Origin: Acetobacter sicerae
Lineage (GTDB): Bacteria > Pseudomonadota > Alphaproteobacteria > Acetobacterales > Acetobacteraceae
Direction of reading: 5' to 3'
DNA length: 64,000 nucleotides
NCBI RefSeq assembly: GCF_011516765.1
Contig: NZ_JAAABN010000003.1
Location: forward strand, 1 to 64,000
This document shows, one piece after another, positions 17,524 to 27,402 of this stretch. The position numbers were made by a program, and so were the translations under genes. Each line of letters starts with the position of its first letter. The first letter of the stretch is position 1. The notes beneath the pieces are model-generated. The model was not told the DNA's origin and ran no database searches. It was given only the letters and a program-made list of their open reading frames with translations.

Positions 17524-18633
17524 ATGAAACTGACCGGCCAGATCGTTCTCCCTGATCGCGTTGTTTCCGGTGAGGTGGTCTTCGACGAAACCGGCATCCA
17601 GTCGGTCACGCCGCGTCCCGATGCGGGACGGCGTTTCATCCTGCCCGGCTTCATCGACGGACATGTTCACGGCGGCGACGGAGCCGACACCATGGACGGA
17701 GTCGCGGCCATTCACCGCCTGTCGCGCTTTCACCTGACACACGGCACCACGACCATTCTGCCCACCACCATCACCAGCCCCTGGCGCGAGGTGATGGGCG
17801 CGCTGCGGGCGGTGGCGGAGGCACGCAACGCCCCATCGGGGAATGGGCCGGCCATCCACGGCGCGCATCTGGAAGGGCCGTTCGTCAGCCCGCACAAGCT
17901 GGGCGCACAGCCCCCTTTCGCCATTCCGCCGACGCCGGACCGTGTAGAGGAGGCGCTGGAGACCGGCATCGTCCGCGTCGTCACCCTCGCGCCGGAACTC
18001 GATCACGCCGACACCGCCATGCGCCGCTTTGCGGAGGCCGGTGTGCGCGTCAGCCTCGGTCATACCGTCGCCGGTTATGAAGAAACGGAACAGGCGATCT
18101 GCCGTGTCTGCGCTGCCGGAGGCACCATCGGCGCGACCCATCTGTTCAACGCCATGGCCCCGATCCAGAGCCGCAATCCCGGCCCTGTCACGGCACTGAT
18201 GTGCAGCGACGCCGGTTATGCCGAGATGATCTTCGACACCCACCACGTTCACCCGGCCACATTCCGTCTGGCGTCCCGTGTCATGGGCGAGCGGCTGCTG
18301 TTCGTGACCGACGCCATGCGCGGCACCGGGCAACCAGAAGGGCCGAGCCAGCTTGGCGGACAGGATGTTGTCATCCGCGACGGCGCTGTGCGACTTCCCG
18401 ACGGCACCCTTGCGGGCAGCGTGCTGACGTTCGACGTCGCATTACGCAACGCCGTGACAGTGGGCGGCGTGTCCCTCCCCGCCGCAAGCCGCCTCACCTC
18501 GACCAGCCCCGCCGCCTATCTCGGCCTGCACGATCGCGGACGCATCGCACCGGGACTGCGGGCCGATCTGGTGGTGATGGATGAAGGGTTTGAGGTGACG
18601 GAGGCGTTTGTGGGTGGGGAGAGGGTCGTTTGA
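17524..18633 (+). CDS. nagA: N-acetylglucosamine-6-phosphate deacetylase
   Basis: NagA removes acetate from GlcNAc-6-phosphate, feeding amino-sugar recycling or peptidoglycan precursors. The 369-residue amidohydrolase shows GFIDGHVHGG (metal site), AHLEGPF with the metal-binding glutamate, SLGHTVAGY, TIGATHLFNAM and the catalytic aspartate in VTDAMRGTG. No nagB, nagK or transporter gene lies alongside, so it may serve cell-wall recycling rather than uptake. It is followed by an AT-rich foreign gene. Confidence 0.92.
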   Translation: MKLTGQIVLPDRVVSGEVVFDETGIQSVTPRPDAGRRFILPGFIDGHVHGGDGADTMDGVAAIHRLSRFHLTHGTTTILPTTITSPWREVMGALRAVAEARNAPSGNGPAIHGAHLEGPFVSPHKLGAQPPFAIPPTPDRVEEALETGIVRVVTLAPELDHADTAMRRFAEAGVRVSLGHTVAGYEETEQAICRVCAAGGTIGATHLFNAMAPIQSRNPGPVTALMCSDAGYAEMIFDTHHVHPATFRLASRVMGERLLFVTDAMRGTGQPEGPSQLGGQDVVIRDGAVRLPDGTLAGSVLTFDVALRNAVTVGGVSLPAASRLTSTSPAAYLGLHDRGRIAPGLRADLVVMDEGFEVTEAFVGGERVV

Positions 18634-18816
18634 GATCTGCGAAAGGAAGCGTTTTACGATCAATAGAAAAAAATAATTTTATTTTTTAATCCAGCTACTT
18701 GGATGAAGCAAATCGAAGAATCTGCCCAAATAAAATGATCTATTTTCACAAAAACTACCCTTTTTAATTTTCCTGCATAATATGCTAACTATCTGTCAAA
18801 CATGGAGTATTTTCAC

Positions 18817-20505
18817 ATGGCCAATAGATTTGATTGGAACGCTCTAGAACAAAAAATTTCTAATGTCATGAATGAGAATGATGAGTTAAACAGAACAAAA
18901 GCTCTTACAGCTGTAGCTGCCTCGGCCATCTTAGAAATAGATTTGGATCAAGCGATAGATTCTATCACCGACGGCAGTGATGATAGAGGAGTAGATGCAC
19001 TTTTTATTGATGATCGCGACAGCCGAAAAGATATTCATCTATTTCAAGCAAAGTGTGTTTCAAGTTTTGATAAGGCAAAAAACAACTTCCCAAGTGGAGA
19101 AATTGATAAAATAGCATCCTTCATCGTTGACTTAACTGGACACGATCATGAAGCTCTAACATCATCAAATCCAATATTAAGAGAAAAGATAAAAGATGCA
19201 ATAGATATATTATCAGAGCCTAACGCTACACTCACGGTTCATTTCGTGGGAAATATGGCGCCGTTAACCGAAGCCGAAACCAAAAGAGTGAATACGGCAT
19301 TTTCAAGATATAGAGCTATATCCTTTGAGATGCACGATCTGGATACATTATCTGATTTCTTTTTGGAAAAAAAAGCCCCTTCACTCAACCGAGAGATAAC
19401 TGTAGTTGATACTAACTTTTTTGAACGTGTAGACCGAAATATAAAAGGAATTGTTTGTTCAATATCTGCACCAGACATTATAAATATGATCAGATCGACG
19501 GAAGATCCAGAAAATGTAGATATGAAGATTTTCGATCAAAATGTAAGAATATACTTAAAAAAACAAAACAGGATTAACAAGAGAATTATAGAATCCGCAC
19601 TATCTGATCAAAACCATATGTTTTGGTATCAGAATAACGGAATTACAATGACTTGCGATAAAATCGACGTAGCACCATCAAAACGTGCGCCAAAACTAAA
19701 ACTGCACAACGTTCAAATTGTTAACGGTGGACAAACATCGAATTGTTTGTTTGAAGCGAATAAAGCAGATGCCAATAAAGTAGAAGATGTCATAATCTTA
19801 ACCAGAATAATAGAAACAACATCCGATGAAGTTAAATCGACAATCTCTGAAACAACCAACAGTCAAACACCAATAAATGTAAGAGACTTACGCTCAAACG
19901 ATCGACAACAGAGACAATTAGAAGAATCCATTCTTGACATAGGATATTATTACGAAAGAAAAACGAGCCAGCACTCTGAGCAATCATCCGACCTTAGGGT
20001 GGATGCATTAAGTGCTGGGCAAGCATACCTTGCTTATGCAGTTGGGTTTCCTGAGGTTGCGAAGAAAGATAGAGGCCGCGTTTTTGGTGATCTGTATGAA
20101 ACAGTGTTTTCAGAGCAACTAACCGCCGAAAAACTTCTTAACTCGTATCTAATAATGAAAAAAATAGATGAGCACAAAAAAAATGTAAGAAAGAATATAA
20201 GCAAAGAAATCCCTTTAAAGAAAGGAGAAATCTCAATAATTGACGGAGCCTTCCACGTTCTATTTGCGATAAGCCAGATCTGCACCAGAGATGGAAAGGA
20301 TCGATGGAATGTTGAGCAAGCGACGCAGTGTATTCCTGAAGCTCTCAATGTTATATCAAATCTCTATGAAGATCGTCGCGAAACCATACCAAACTTTTCT
20401 TCGAATCGTTTCTTCAAAGATGCAAAAACAAAAGATATTGTAATAATTGAGCTTAATAAAAATAAAAAAGACAAGCCTATTTATCCGGATATTTTTACAT
20501 ATTAA
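18817..20505 (+). CDS. AIPR-family protein with PD-(D/E)XK-like N-terminus, candidate anti-phage gene
   Basis: The C-terminal two thirds matches the AIPR (abortive infection phage resistance) family: MFWYQNNGITMTCDKI, VQIVNGGQTSNCLF and TNSQTPINVRDLRSND are its hallmark blocks. The N-terminal part has GVDALFIDD followed by HLFQAKC, a D60...QxK79 arrangement like Mrr-type nucleases. I choose the ATG at 18817, with GGAG 9 bases upstream; an ATG at 18802 is in frame. The gene is far richer in A+T than nagA and mtlK on either side, indicating recent transfer. It stands alone with no methyltransferase or toxin partner. A DNA-cleaving or abortive-infection role is inferred. Confidence 0.82.
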   Translation: MANRFDWNALEQKISNVMNENDELNRTKALTAVAASAILEIDLDQAIDSITDGSDDRGVDALFIDDRDSRKDIHLFQAKCVSSFDKAKNNFPSGEIDKIASFIVDLTGHDHEALTSSNPILREKIKDAIDILSEPNATLTVHFVGNMAPLTEAETKRVNTAFSRYRAISFEMHDLDTLSDFFLEKKAPSLNREITVVDTNFFERVDRNIKGIVCSISAPDIINMIRSTEDPENVDMKIFDQNVRIYLKKQNRINKRIIESALSDQNHMFWYQNNGITMTCDKIDVAPSKRAPKLKLHNVQIVNGGQTSNCLFEANKADANKVEDVIILTRIIETTSDEVKSTISETTNSQTPINVRDLRSNDRQQRQLEESILDIGYYYERKTSQHSEQSSDLRVDALSAGQAYLAYAVGFPEVAKKDRGRVFGDLYETVFSEQLTAEKLLNSYLIMKKIDEHKKNVRKNISKEIPLKKGEISIIDGAFHVLFAISQICTRDGKDRWNVEQATQCIPEALNVISNLYEDRRETIPNFSSNRFFKDAKTKDIVIIELNKNKKDKPIYPDIFTY

Positions 20506-20524
20506 CAAGCAACGCCTAACCAGA

Positions 20525-20581
20525 AATAATCTACGATCAAAGGGGCCGCGCCCCTTTGTGGGGTAGGGGGCAAAGCCCCCG
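20525..20581 (-). repeat. dispersed intergenic repeat, family B
   Basis: On the - strand it reads GGGGGCTTTGCCCCC, TACCCCACAAAGGGGC, then CCCCTTTGATC. Related copies lie at 42469-42532 and 63493-63546. It contains two GC hairpins between the 3' ends of the convergent AIPR and mtlK genes and could act as a terminator for both. Confidence 0.75.
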
Positions 20582-20584
20582 CCA

Positions 20585-22045
20585 TCACCGTGCAGGCAAC
20601 GCCGCCTTCACCCCTTTTTCCCGAATGATCTTGCGGATTTCGACCACTTTCTGATCGAGAGCTGTAGTGTCCAGATCCCGCCATGCGTCGAAAGCGGGCA
20701 GGCCCAGCGCCGTTGTGAAATCGTCAGACTTTGCGAGCTTCCACTGGGCGTCCCTGAACGTCGGCTCGTTGGGCGTGTAGTGATCGCCCTTCTCGTTCAC
20801 ACCGCGCAGCATTTCGAGATAGGCCGCCATGCCGAAAGCGATGCGGGCGATGTCGCGCTTACCTTCGAGCGCCTTTCTGACCGTATCCGTCCAGAAGACC
20901 TGAATCTTCGAGCTGCCATCACCCGCAATCCGAAGCGTCTGGTCGCCCATCGCCGCATTGGAAAAGCGGTGCAGCACACTGTCACGATAGTCTTCAAGGC
21001 TCAGACCTTCAGGCGCCTTGAGCGTGGGAATGACATCTTCGTTCAGGAATGTCTCGACATTGCCACGCAGATCGGAATCTTTCACGGCTTCAGCAACATA
21101 CTCATAACCGACGAGAATGCCGGGGAAGCACAGCATGATGTGTGAAGCGTTGAGCATGCGGATCTTCACCTGCTCATAGGGCGTCACGTCCTCGACGAAC
21201 TGCACGCCAGCCTTTTCCAGTGGCGGCCGTCCATCCGCGAACCGGTCTTCCATGACCCACTGATGAAAATCTTCGGCCATGACAGGAAGATCATCATCCA
21301 GACCACTTTCCTTGTTCAGCCTGTCATAGATGTCCGGCGTGACGGTGGGAGTGATGCGGTCCACCATGCTGTTGGGGAACGTGGCGTTGTCCTCGATCCA
21401 ACTGGCAAGATCCGCATCGCGGGCGCGGGCGTAGCCGAGGAACGCCTTGCGGGCGACGTTGCCATTGTGACGCAGGTTGTCGCAGGACATGACGGTAAAG
21501 GCGGGAAGACCAGCCTCACGACGACGGCGCAACCCCTCCACGACATAGCCGAAAACGGTGGAAGGCTTTTCCGGATTCTGAAGATCTGCCTTGACGCTTT
21601 CGCCCTCGAGATCAAACTCTCCGGTTTTCTCATCCATATTGTAACCACCTTCTGTGATGGTCATGGAAACGATGCGGATCGCCGGATCAGCAAGGTGTTT
21701 CAACACGGCTTCAGGATCTGCCGGAGCAAGAAGATAGTCCCGCAGGCATCCGATGATCCGCGTGGAGTGTTCTCCAGAGGGTGAGGGTGCGGTCAGCGAA
21801 TAGAGGCAATCCTGAGCGGTGAAGGTCTCTGCCTTTTTTCTGGAGCGCTCGCTTCCCGTAAGCCCGACGCCGACAATCCCCCATTCCGGATCATCCTTGA
21901 GAATTTCATCAACATAGAAGGCTTCATGAGCACGAAAAAAATTACCAACCCCAAAATGAAGAATACCGTTTTTTATCTTTTTGATATCGTAAAGAGGACC
22001 ATTCACTCCAACAGGAAGACTGGAAAGATTCTTTTCTGCAATCAT
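20585..22045 (-). CDS. mtlK: mannitol 2-dehydrogenase-type polyol dehydrogenase
   Basis: This 486-residue long-chain NAD(P)-dependent dehydrogenase interconverts a polyol and a ketose, most likely mannitol and fructose. It shows HFGVGNFFRAHEAFYVD near the N-terminus, TEGGYN, SCDNLRHNG, FPNSMVDRITP and the catalytic EQVKIRMLNASH block with lysine, asparagine and histidine. Fructuronate reductase and arabinitol dehydrogenase share these motifs, so the exact sugar is uncertain. Its length is close to the characterised Pseudomonas enzyme. The gene appears monocistronic. The symbol is tentative. Confidence 0.82.
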   Translation of the reverse strand: MIAEKNLSSLPVGVNGPLYDIKKIKNGILHFGVGNFFRAHEAFYVDEILKDDPEWGIVGVGLTGSERSRKKAETFTAQDCLYSLTAPSPSGEHSTRIIGCLRDYLLAPADPEAVLKHLADPAIRIVSMTITEGGYNMDEKTGEFDLEGESVKADLQNPEKPSTVFGYVVEGLRRRREAGLPAFTVMSCDNLRHNGNVARKAFLGYARARDADLASWIEDNATFPNSMVDRITPTVTPDIYDRLNKESGLDDDLPVMAEDFHQWVMEDRFADGRPPLEKAGVQFVEDVTPYEQVKIRMLNASHIMLCFPGILVGYEYVAEAVKDSDLRGNVETFLNEDVIPTLKAPEGLSLEDYRDSVLHRFSNAAMGDQTLRIAGDGSSKIQVFWTDTVRKALEGKRDIARIAFGMAAYLEMLRGVNEKGDHYTPNEPTFRDAQWKLAKSDDFTTALGLPAFDAWRDLDTTALDQKVVEIRKIIREKGVKAALPAR

Positions 22046-22149
22046 GATTTCTGTCTATCTCCATATCTATTTCCAAATACCATACGACAGAATGGGGTAT
22101 TTTTCAAACAATACCCAAAAAATTCACTCTGATTTTAAATACTCCATTT

Positions 22150-22401
22150 TTATTTCATATTCTTTTTCATCCACGCTGTTGCGAATGAGCAGTGCGAAAC
22201 CAGTTTCAGGCCCTCTGCCCGCGCAACGTCACAGGCGTGCCTCACAAGCGCCGACCCTACACCCCGCCCAGCCAGCGCTTCGGGCACGTCGGTATGCAGG
22301 ATGGTCAGGCTCTCGCTCGATTTCGCATAGTCCAGCCACGCCGTGACCTGATCCACTTCTGTCTCAAAGCGATTCTCGGCCCGATTGTCTCGTATATTCA
22401 T
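22150..22401 (-). CDS. small GNAT-like N-acetyltransferase (YjdJ type)
   Basis: This 83-residue protein carries the acetyl-CoA loop as LAGRGVGSALVRHACDVARAEGLKL, typical of the minimal GNAT proteins of the YjdJ class. AGGAGG lies directly upstream of the ATG. The end SFATAWMKKN corresponds to the family's CPFV..Y..... tail, so the protein is near complete although short. The last codons are AT-rich. The substrate is unknown. Confidence 0.75.
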   Translation of the reverse strand: MNIRDNRAENRFETEVDQVTAWLDYAKSSESLTILHTDVPEALAGRGVGSALVRHACDVARAEGLKLVSHCSFATAWMKKNMK

Positions 22402-22687
22402 GCAGCCTCCTGCCTCGCCGGAACGTGCCCGTCATTCACATAAACGCATGGCCGGGAAAGAGTTTCTGCGTTCCCAAAGAAGCATGAAATTTCAATACCT
22501 CCAGCCTGATCCTGCTCCAGCAGTCCTGTGATCGCAGCCCCGAAGTGCGACAAACATATCACTTTTCCGTCGTAAACGAGGCAGGCTGTCTTTTATGGAT
22601 AGACACATTTGAAACAAATGCATGATTTTGAGCGTAAGGCGTCAAGCGAATTAGAGGCCTGCCAAAAAGTGAGAATGTGACCCGTCC

Positions 22688-24004
22688 ATGACCAGCACTC
22701 CCGAATCAGTCTCTTCCCTGCCAACATCCGCAGCACACCAGCGAACACAGCATCCTGTGCGAGCCATCATTCAGGTCACCAGCGGAAACATGCTGGAAAT
22801 GTATGATTTTATGGTGTTCGGTTATTATGCAGCGGCCATTGGCGCGGCTTTTTTTCCTTCCAAAGATCCTTCAGCCCAGCTTCTGCAGTCATTTGCGACA
22901 TTCGGCGCAGGATTTCTCATGCGTCCGCTGGGCGCCATCATTCTGGGCGCTTATGTGGACCGGATCGGCCGGAGAAAAGGACTGCTTCTCACGCTCGCGC
23001 TCATGTCAGTGGGAACACTCTCCCTCACCCTGACCCCGAGCTATGCGACAATCGGGTTTATCGCACCGCTGCTTATTCTGTGCGGACGGCTTCTGCAGGG
23101 CTTCTCCGCTGGCGTCGAACTGGGATCGACCTCAGTCTATCTCTCCGAAATTGCAACGGACAGAACACGCGGCTTTGTCGTCGCCTTTCAGTCCGCCTCG
23201 CAACAGGTGGCCGTGATGGCCGCAGCCGCCATCGGCGTGACTCTGACGGCTTTCATTGAGCCAGACCAGATGGCCTCATGGGGGTGGCGTGTCCCCCTGC
23301 TGATCGGCTGCCTGATTGTTCCGGTTCTCTTTTTTCTACGACGCAATCTGAAAGAGACCGAATCTTTCGAGAAGATCCATCATCACCCCACATTTCGTGA
23401 AACGCTTTCGGCTCTGCTGAAAGACTGGCGCATCTGCCTGACCGGAATCATGATGGTGCTGATGACCACCACATCATTTTACGTCATCACAGCTTATACA
23501 CCGGCTTTCGGACACGCCGTCCTGCATCTGTCATCGCGCGACGCCCTGATTGTGACGCTCTGTGTAGGCATAATGAATTTTCTCGCATTACCATTATTTG
23601 GAGCGCTGTCTGACCGCATCGGCCGCAAGCCTCTTCTGACTGGCTCAACCATTCTTGCGATCGCAACAGCATGGCCAGCCATGAAATGGCTGACTGCTGA
23701 TCCATCCTTCATTCATCTGATGATTGTCGAATTATGGCTTGCACTGATTTACAGCGCCTATAATGGCGGAGCTGTCCCTTTCCTGACGGAAATTGTGCCT
23801 CCCCGCATACGGACAACAGGGTTTTCCCTGGCCTATAGTCTGGCGACCTGCATTGGCGGCTTTACTCCAGCCATCTGCACCTGGCTGATCGGAACAACAC
23901 ATGACCGTTCCATGCCCGGCCTATGGCTTTCCCTTGCCGCAGTCTGCGGACTGATCGCCACTCTGGTTGCACGGCCCTATGACAGGAAACCCTCCGTTTC
24001 CTGA
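22688..24004 (+). CDS. MFS metabolite:proton symporter (citrate/alpha-ketoglutarate type)
   Basis: The 438-residue transporter belongs to the metabolite:H+ symporter branch of the major facilitator superfamily. It has the amphipathic start TSGNMLEMYDFMVFGYYA, the cytoplasmic loop DRIGRRKGLLLTL after segment two and the matching SDRIGRKPLL in the second half. RLLQGFSAGVELGSTSVYLSE is diagnostic for this branch. Twelve membrane segments are expected. An outer-membrane porin gene follows after 49 bases, so the two may form an uptake unit for an organic acid. The ligand cannot be assigned. Confidence 0.85.
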   Translation: MTSTPESVSSLPTSAAHQRTQHPVRAIIQVTSGNMLEMYDFMVFGYYAAAIGAAFFPSKDPSAQLLQSFATFGAGFLMRPLGAIILGAYVDRIGRRKGLLLTLALMSVGTLSLTLTPSYATIGFIAPLLILCGRLLQGFSAGVELGSTSVYLSEIATDRTRGFVVAFQSASQQVAVMAAAAIGVTLTAFIEPDQMASWGWRVPLLIGCLIVPVLFFLRRNLKETESFEKIHHHPTFRETLSALLKDWRICLTGIMMVLMTTTSFYVITAYTPAFGHAVLHLSSRDALIVTLCVGIMNFLALPLFGALSDRIGRKPLLTGSTILAIATAWPAMKWLTADPSFIHLMIVELWLALIYSAYNGGAVPFLTEIVPPRIRTTGFSLAYSLATCIGGFTPAICTWLIGTTHDRSMPGLWLSLAAVCGLIATLVARPYDRKPSVS

Positions 24005-24053
24005 CACGGCTTCAATGATCAACCGACACCCCGATTTATAAGAACTGCGTCCG

Positions 24054-25751
24054 ATGTACATCCAGAAAAAACCCCTGCGTACCCTGCTTCTGTCTGGCGG
24101 CACCGCCTCCCTGTTCTGGTCGGCTCAGGCCCTGGCGGCGGATACCGGCGGCGTGGATGTGCGTGCTCTGGCTGAGCTGGTAAAATCACAGGCCAGACAG
24201 ATTCAGGCCCTGCAAAGTCGTCTGGATGCCATCGAACATGCCCCGGTCCACAAAGCGCCGGCATCGGTGGCGCACCATCAGAGCGTCGCTGAAGTGAACC
24301 AGCCTCATGTGCGGATGCCCATTCATGGAAATACGCAGACAGCGTCTTCCGCAAGCGAAAGAAAGCCGGGCACCGATCCCGACGTCACGCCTGTTTTCAG
24401 CAATGCGGCCGCTCCTCATACGACATCCACCGCACTCTCTGATCCCGGCCTGTCCAACTACCCTCTGAAAGCTGCAGCTCCCGGAACCTCCGGCGCAGTG
24501 TCGGCCATGCCCTCAGGCTCGGCTCCGGTCTATGGTGTTGAATCGACCATTCCCTACTCTTCTCATACGACGACAGTGGGTGGGCTCGTATTGAAATGGG
24601 GCCGGGGTCTCCCCGCGATCACCACACCTGACGGTCAGTATTCCATCCGCATTCGTGGACGTATTCTGGCGGATTACGGCGCATCGTTCGGCTCGGATTA
24701 TCATGATCAGAACGTCTCCCGCACACGGCTTCGCGCGGCGCGGCTCGGCGTGGAAGGACGGGCCAAACAGCTGTCATGGGTGTTTGAAAGTGACTTTGCC
24801 GACAACAGCCCTTCCGTCATGAGCGCCTTTGCGACATGGAGCATGAAGTTCGGTGGACATCTGACCGAATTCAGTCTGGGCAACAAATTTAACGAACGCA
24901 GTTTTGACGGCTCTACAGGATCGGATGCGACAGTCTTTCTGGACCGCGATCTGGTCGCCAACGCCATTCTGCCGGTCAAGGGATGGTATGGTCTCGGTGG
25001 CGCTTTCAAGATCTTTGGCGAAAACTGGCATTTCGCCGCCCAGATTTCGGGTGATGACGTCAATTCGGTCAATAGCTCGAGCAACCTTCGCGATGACCTG
25101 ACCTATGAAGCCCGTGCGCACTGGATTCCCTATCGCTCGAAAGAATCACTGATCCATCTCGGCGCATGGGGATTTTATGAAGACGTCAAACCCACCGCAC
25201 AGTTTACCCAGAACATCAGACTGCTCGCCCGCACGGATGATGCTTTCTCTGCGCGCATCAACACGGTGCCGCTTGCGAACTCCATCGCCGGTGGTCTGGA
25301 GTTTTTCGCAATCTGGAAATCGGCGTGGCTTCTGGGAGAATATGGGGCACGGCACATGCAGTTCCGCAACAGCTATAACGGAGTGGATCTGGGAGGTCAT
25401 ACCGGCACCATGCAGGCCGCCAGCCTTCAGGCGGGCCTGTTCCTGACAGGAGAAACTCCCAACTACTTTGCCCATACCGGCCAGTGGGCCGCTCCTCGCG
25501 TGCTTTCCCCTGTTCTGGATGGCGGTCCCGGCGCGTGGGAAGTCGCTCTGCGTGGAGACTGGCTGGATGCGAAAGACATCCCCTCCGGCGGAAATGCCTG
25601 GACCACAACTGCCGGGATCAACTGGTATCTTGTGAACTATGCACGCCTGATGCTGAACTATACCTATGCACATGTGAATAACCGCACCAGTCAGTATCCG
25701 GGCGTGACGGGTGGCAATATCGTGGGCATGCGGGCTGGCATTACTTTCTGA
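24054..25751 (+). CDS. OprP/OprO-type outer-membrane porin
   Basis: The 565-residue product starts with a signal peptide (LRTLLLSGGTASLFWSAQAL, cleaved near ALAADT). A short coiled coil (LAELVKSQARQIQALQSRLDAIE, residues about 43-65) follows, then a low-complexity linker and a beta-barrel from about residue 190 onward. This layout matches phosphate-selective porins of the OprP family, which form trimers. The last residues (GMRAGITF) end in phenylalanine, as expected for BAM-dependent insertion. Pairing with the upstream MFS gene suggests it passes the same solute. Anion selectivity is inferred from the family only. Confidence 0.85.
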   Translation: MYIQKKPLRTLLLSGGTASLFWSAQALAADTGGVDVRALAELVKSQARQIQALQSRLDAIEHAPVHKAPASVAHHQSVAEVNQPHVRMPIHGNTQTASSASERKPGTDPDVTPVFSNAAAPHTTSTALSDPGLSNYPLKAAAPGTSGAVSAMPSGSAPVYGVESTIPYSSHTTTVGGLVLKWGRGLPAITTPDGQYSIRIRGRILADYGASFGSDYHDQNVSRTRLRAARLGVEGRAKQLSWVFESDFADNSPSVMSAFATWSMKFGGHLTEFSLGNKFNERSFDGSTGSDATVFLDRDLVANAILPVKGWYGLGGAFKIFGENWHFAAQISGDDVNSVNSSSNLRDDLTYEARAHWIPYRSKESLIHLGAWGFYEDVKPTAQFTQNIRLLARTDDAFSARINTVPLANSIAGGLEFFAIWKSAWLLGEYGARHMQFRNSYNGVDLGGHTGTMQAASLQAGLFLTGETPNYFAHTGQWAAPRVLSPVLDGGPGAWEVALRGDWLDAKDIPSGGNAWTTTAGINWYLVNYARLMLNYTYAHVNNRTSQYPGVTGGNIVGMRAGITF

Positions 25752-25813
25752 GCCTCCCCGCTACAGGGCTCTTCGTAACAGCCCGTTCCCGGAAGCTATT
25801 TGTCTGCGGACCG

Positions 25814-27277
25814 TCATGGACGACCGACAACGCGAGAAAGCGGCAGGCCGACGAGGAAGGTGACGCAGACGCCAAGAGGGACCAGCCATGGAAAGGCGAT
25901 ACTGGTCCCTCCGGGATGAACGCCTGCAATCAGCGCAGCCATGCCCAGCACGGTGACTGTAAAAGCCACGATCGCCCCGTTTTCCGTCACACGACGGCAC
26001 AGCAGTCCAAGCAGAAACGCTCCCAGCAGCGCGCCGTAGGAATAGCCCGCGATCTGGAAACCGAACAGAAGCACCGACTGGGCTGAGGCTGAAAACGCAC
26101 AGGCCGTGGCGATGAGCGCCAGCGCCCAGAACCCGGTGACGCTCCATGTCACGGCGCGGCTGGCAGGACGCGCCGTTCCGATCAGATCGGCAAAGGTCGA
26201 TCCGGTCATGGCGTTCAGCGCCGAAGACAGGGAACCCATCGTGGCGCTGATGATCGCCGCGACAAGCAGACCGGACAGACCGGTGGGCAGGTCATTGACG
26301 ATGAAACGGGGAAAGAGTTCGTCCGGGGAACTGAGTCCCAGCGCCGGGAGAGGCAGTCCGCCATGACGCGCCCACAGGAATATGCCGACCAGAGACAGCA
26401 GGGCGAACAGCATCGTCACCACAAAGGCGCTGCCGATCATGGCCCGTTGCGCGTCACGCAACGAGCGGGCCGCGAGAGCGCGTTGCACCATGAGCTGGTC
26501 CGTTCCATGCGACGCCATCGCAAGGACCGCCCCGCCAAGAAGCGCCGTCAGTGGCGCGTACGGACTTGTCAGAACAGGCGCATGAAATGCGAAAGGCAGC
26601 AGATGGCCGGACCCGGGGAGAAGAGCCATCTGCTCCGGCGTGAGATGCCGCCAGAGCAGAAAGGCACAGAGCGCGGCCCCGAAACTGTAGAGCAGGAACT
26701 GCGCCGCATCTGACCACACGACAGCACGAAGCCCTCCGATAGCGGTGTAAAGCGCAGTCAGTCCGGTCAGGCCGAGCAGAACAGCAAAAGGCGACAACGA
26801 CATGCCCCGTGCGGCGAGCAGGGCGCAGATGGGCAGAGTGGAGGCGAACAGCCGCACGGCCTCCGCCAGCAGTCGCGTGACGAGGAACGTGACGGCGGCG
26901 AGTCGCTGCATCCGTCGTCCAAAACGCAGGGCGAGATACTGGTAGGCGCTGGCGAGGTCGCCGCGCATGTAAAGCGGCAGCAGGTAGCGGGCGACAATGA
27001 TACGGCCCAGCAGATAACCGCCGCCGAGGCCGACAAACACCATTCCCTGCGTGTAGGCGATGCCGGGCACGCTGATGACCGTCAGCGTCGAGGTCTCGGT
27101 GGCGACAATGGACAGGCAGATGGCCCATGCAGGCAGACTGCGGTGCGCATCCAGAAGATCCTCCGGTGAGCGGACTTTTGACCGCTTCCACGGCAAGGCT
27201 CCGGAAAGAGCGAGCGATCCGGCGGTAAGAGCGGCAAGCCAGAGGATAATGACGGCCGGATCGAGCAGGCTGATCAT
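25814..27277 (-). CDS. sodium:solute symporter (SSS family)
   Basis: The 487-residue membrane protein shows SSS-family features: FGRRMQRLAAVTFLVTRLLAEAVRL, TALYTAIGGLRAVVWSDAAQ (the SSF signature) and ATMGSLSSALNAMTGSTFADL near the sodium site. About 13 membrane segments are expected. It imports a small solute such as a sugar, amino acid or carboxylate with Na+; nothing nearby decides which. It is transcribed toward the porin gene from the other strand and appears monocistronic. Confidence 0.86.
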   Translation of the reverse strand: MISLLDPAVIILWLAALTAGSLALSGALPWKRSKVRSPEDLLDAHRSLPAWAICLSIVATETSTLTVISVPGIAYTQGMVFVGLGGGYLLGRIIVARYLLPLYMRGDLASAYQYLALRFGRRMQRLAAVTFLVTRLLAEAVRLFASTLPICALLAARGMSLSPFAVLLGLTGLTALYTAIGGLRAVVWSDAAQFLLYSFGAALCAFLLWRHLTPEQMALLPGSGHLLPFAFHAPVLTSPYAPLTALLGGAVLAMASHGTDQLMVQRALAARSLRDAQRAMIGSAFVVTMLFALLSLVGIFLWARHGGLPLPALGLSSPDELFPRFIVNDLPTGLSGLLVAAIISATMGSLSSALNAMTGSTFADLIGTARPASRAVTWSVTGFWALALIATACAFSASAQSVLLFGFQIAGYSYGALLGAFLLGLLCRRVTENGAIVAFTVTVLGMAALIAGVHPGGTSIAFPWLVPLGVCVTFLVGLPLSRVVGRP

Positions 27278-27402
27278 GGGAAGACGGAAGTGGGCTGAAA
27301 GGGCACGGCTGTCTCTGAATGGCTGTTAAGGCAATGTGAAGCGGGACCGAAACGAAAGCAAACTGATTGCATGGAGAGGATTGATGGGCTAGCGGCTGAA
27401 AG

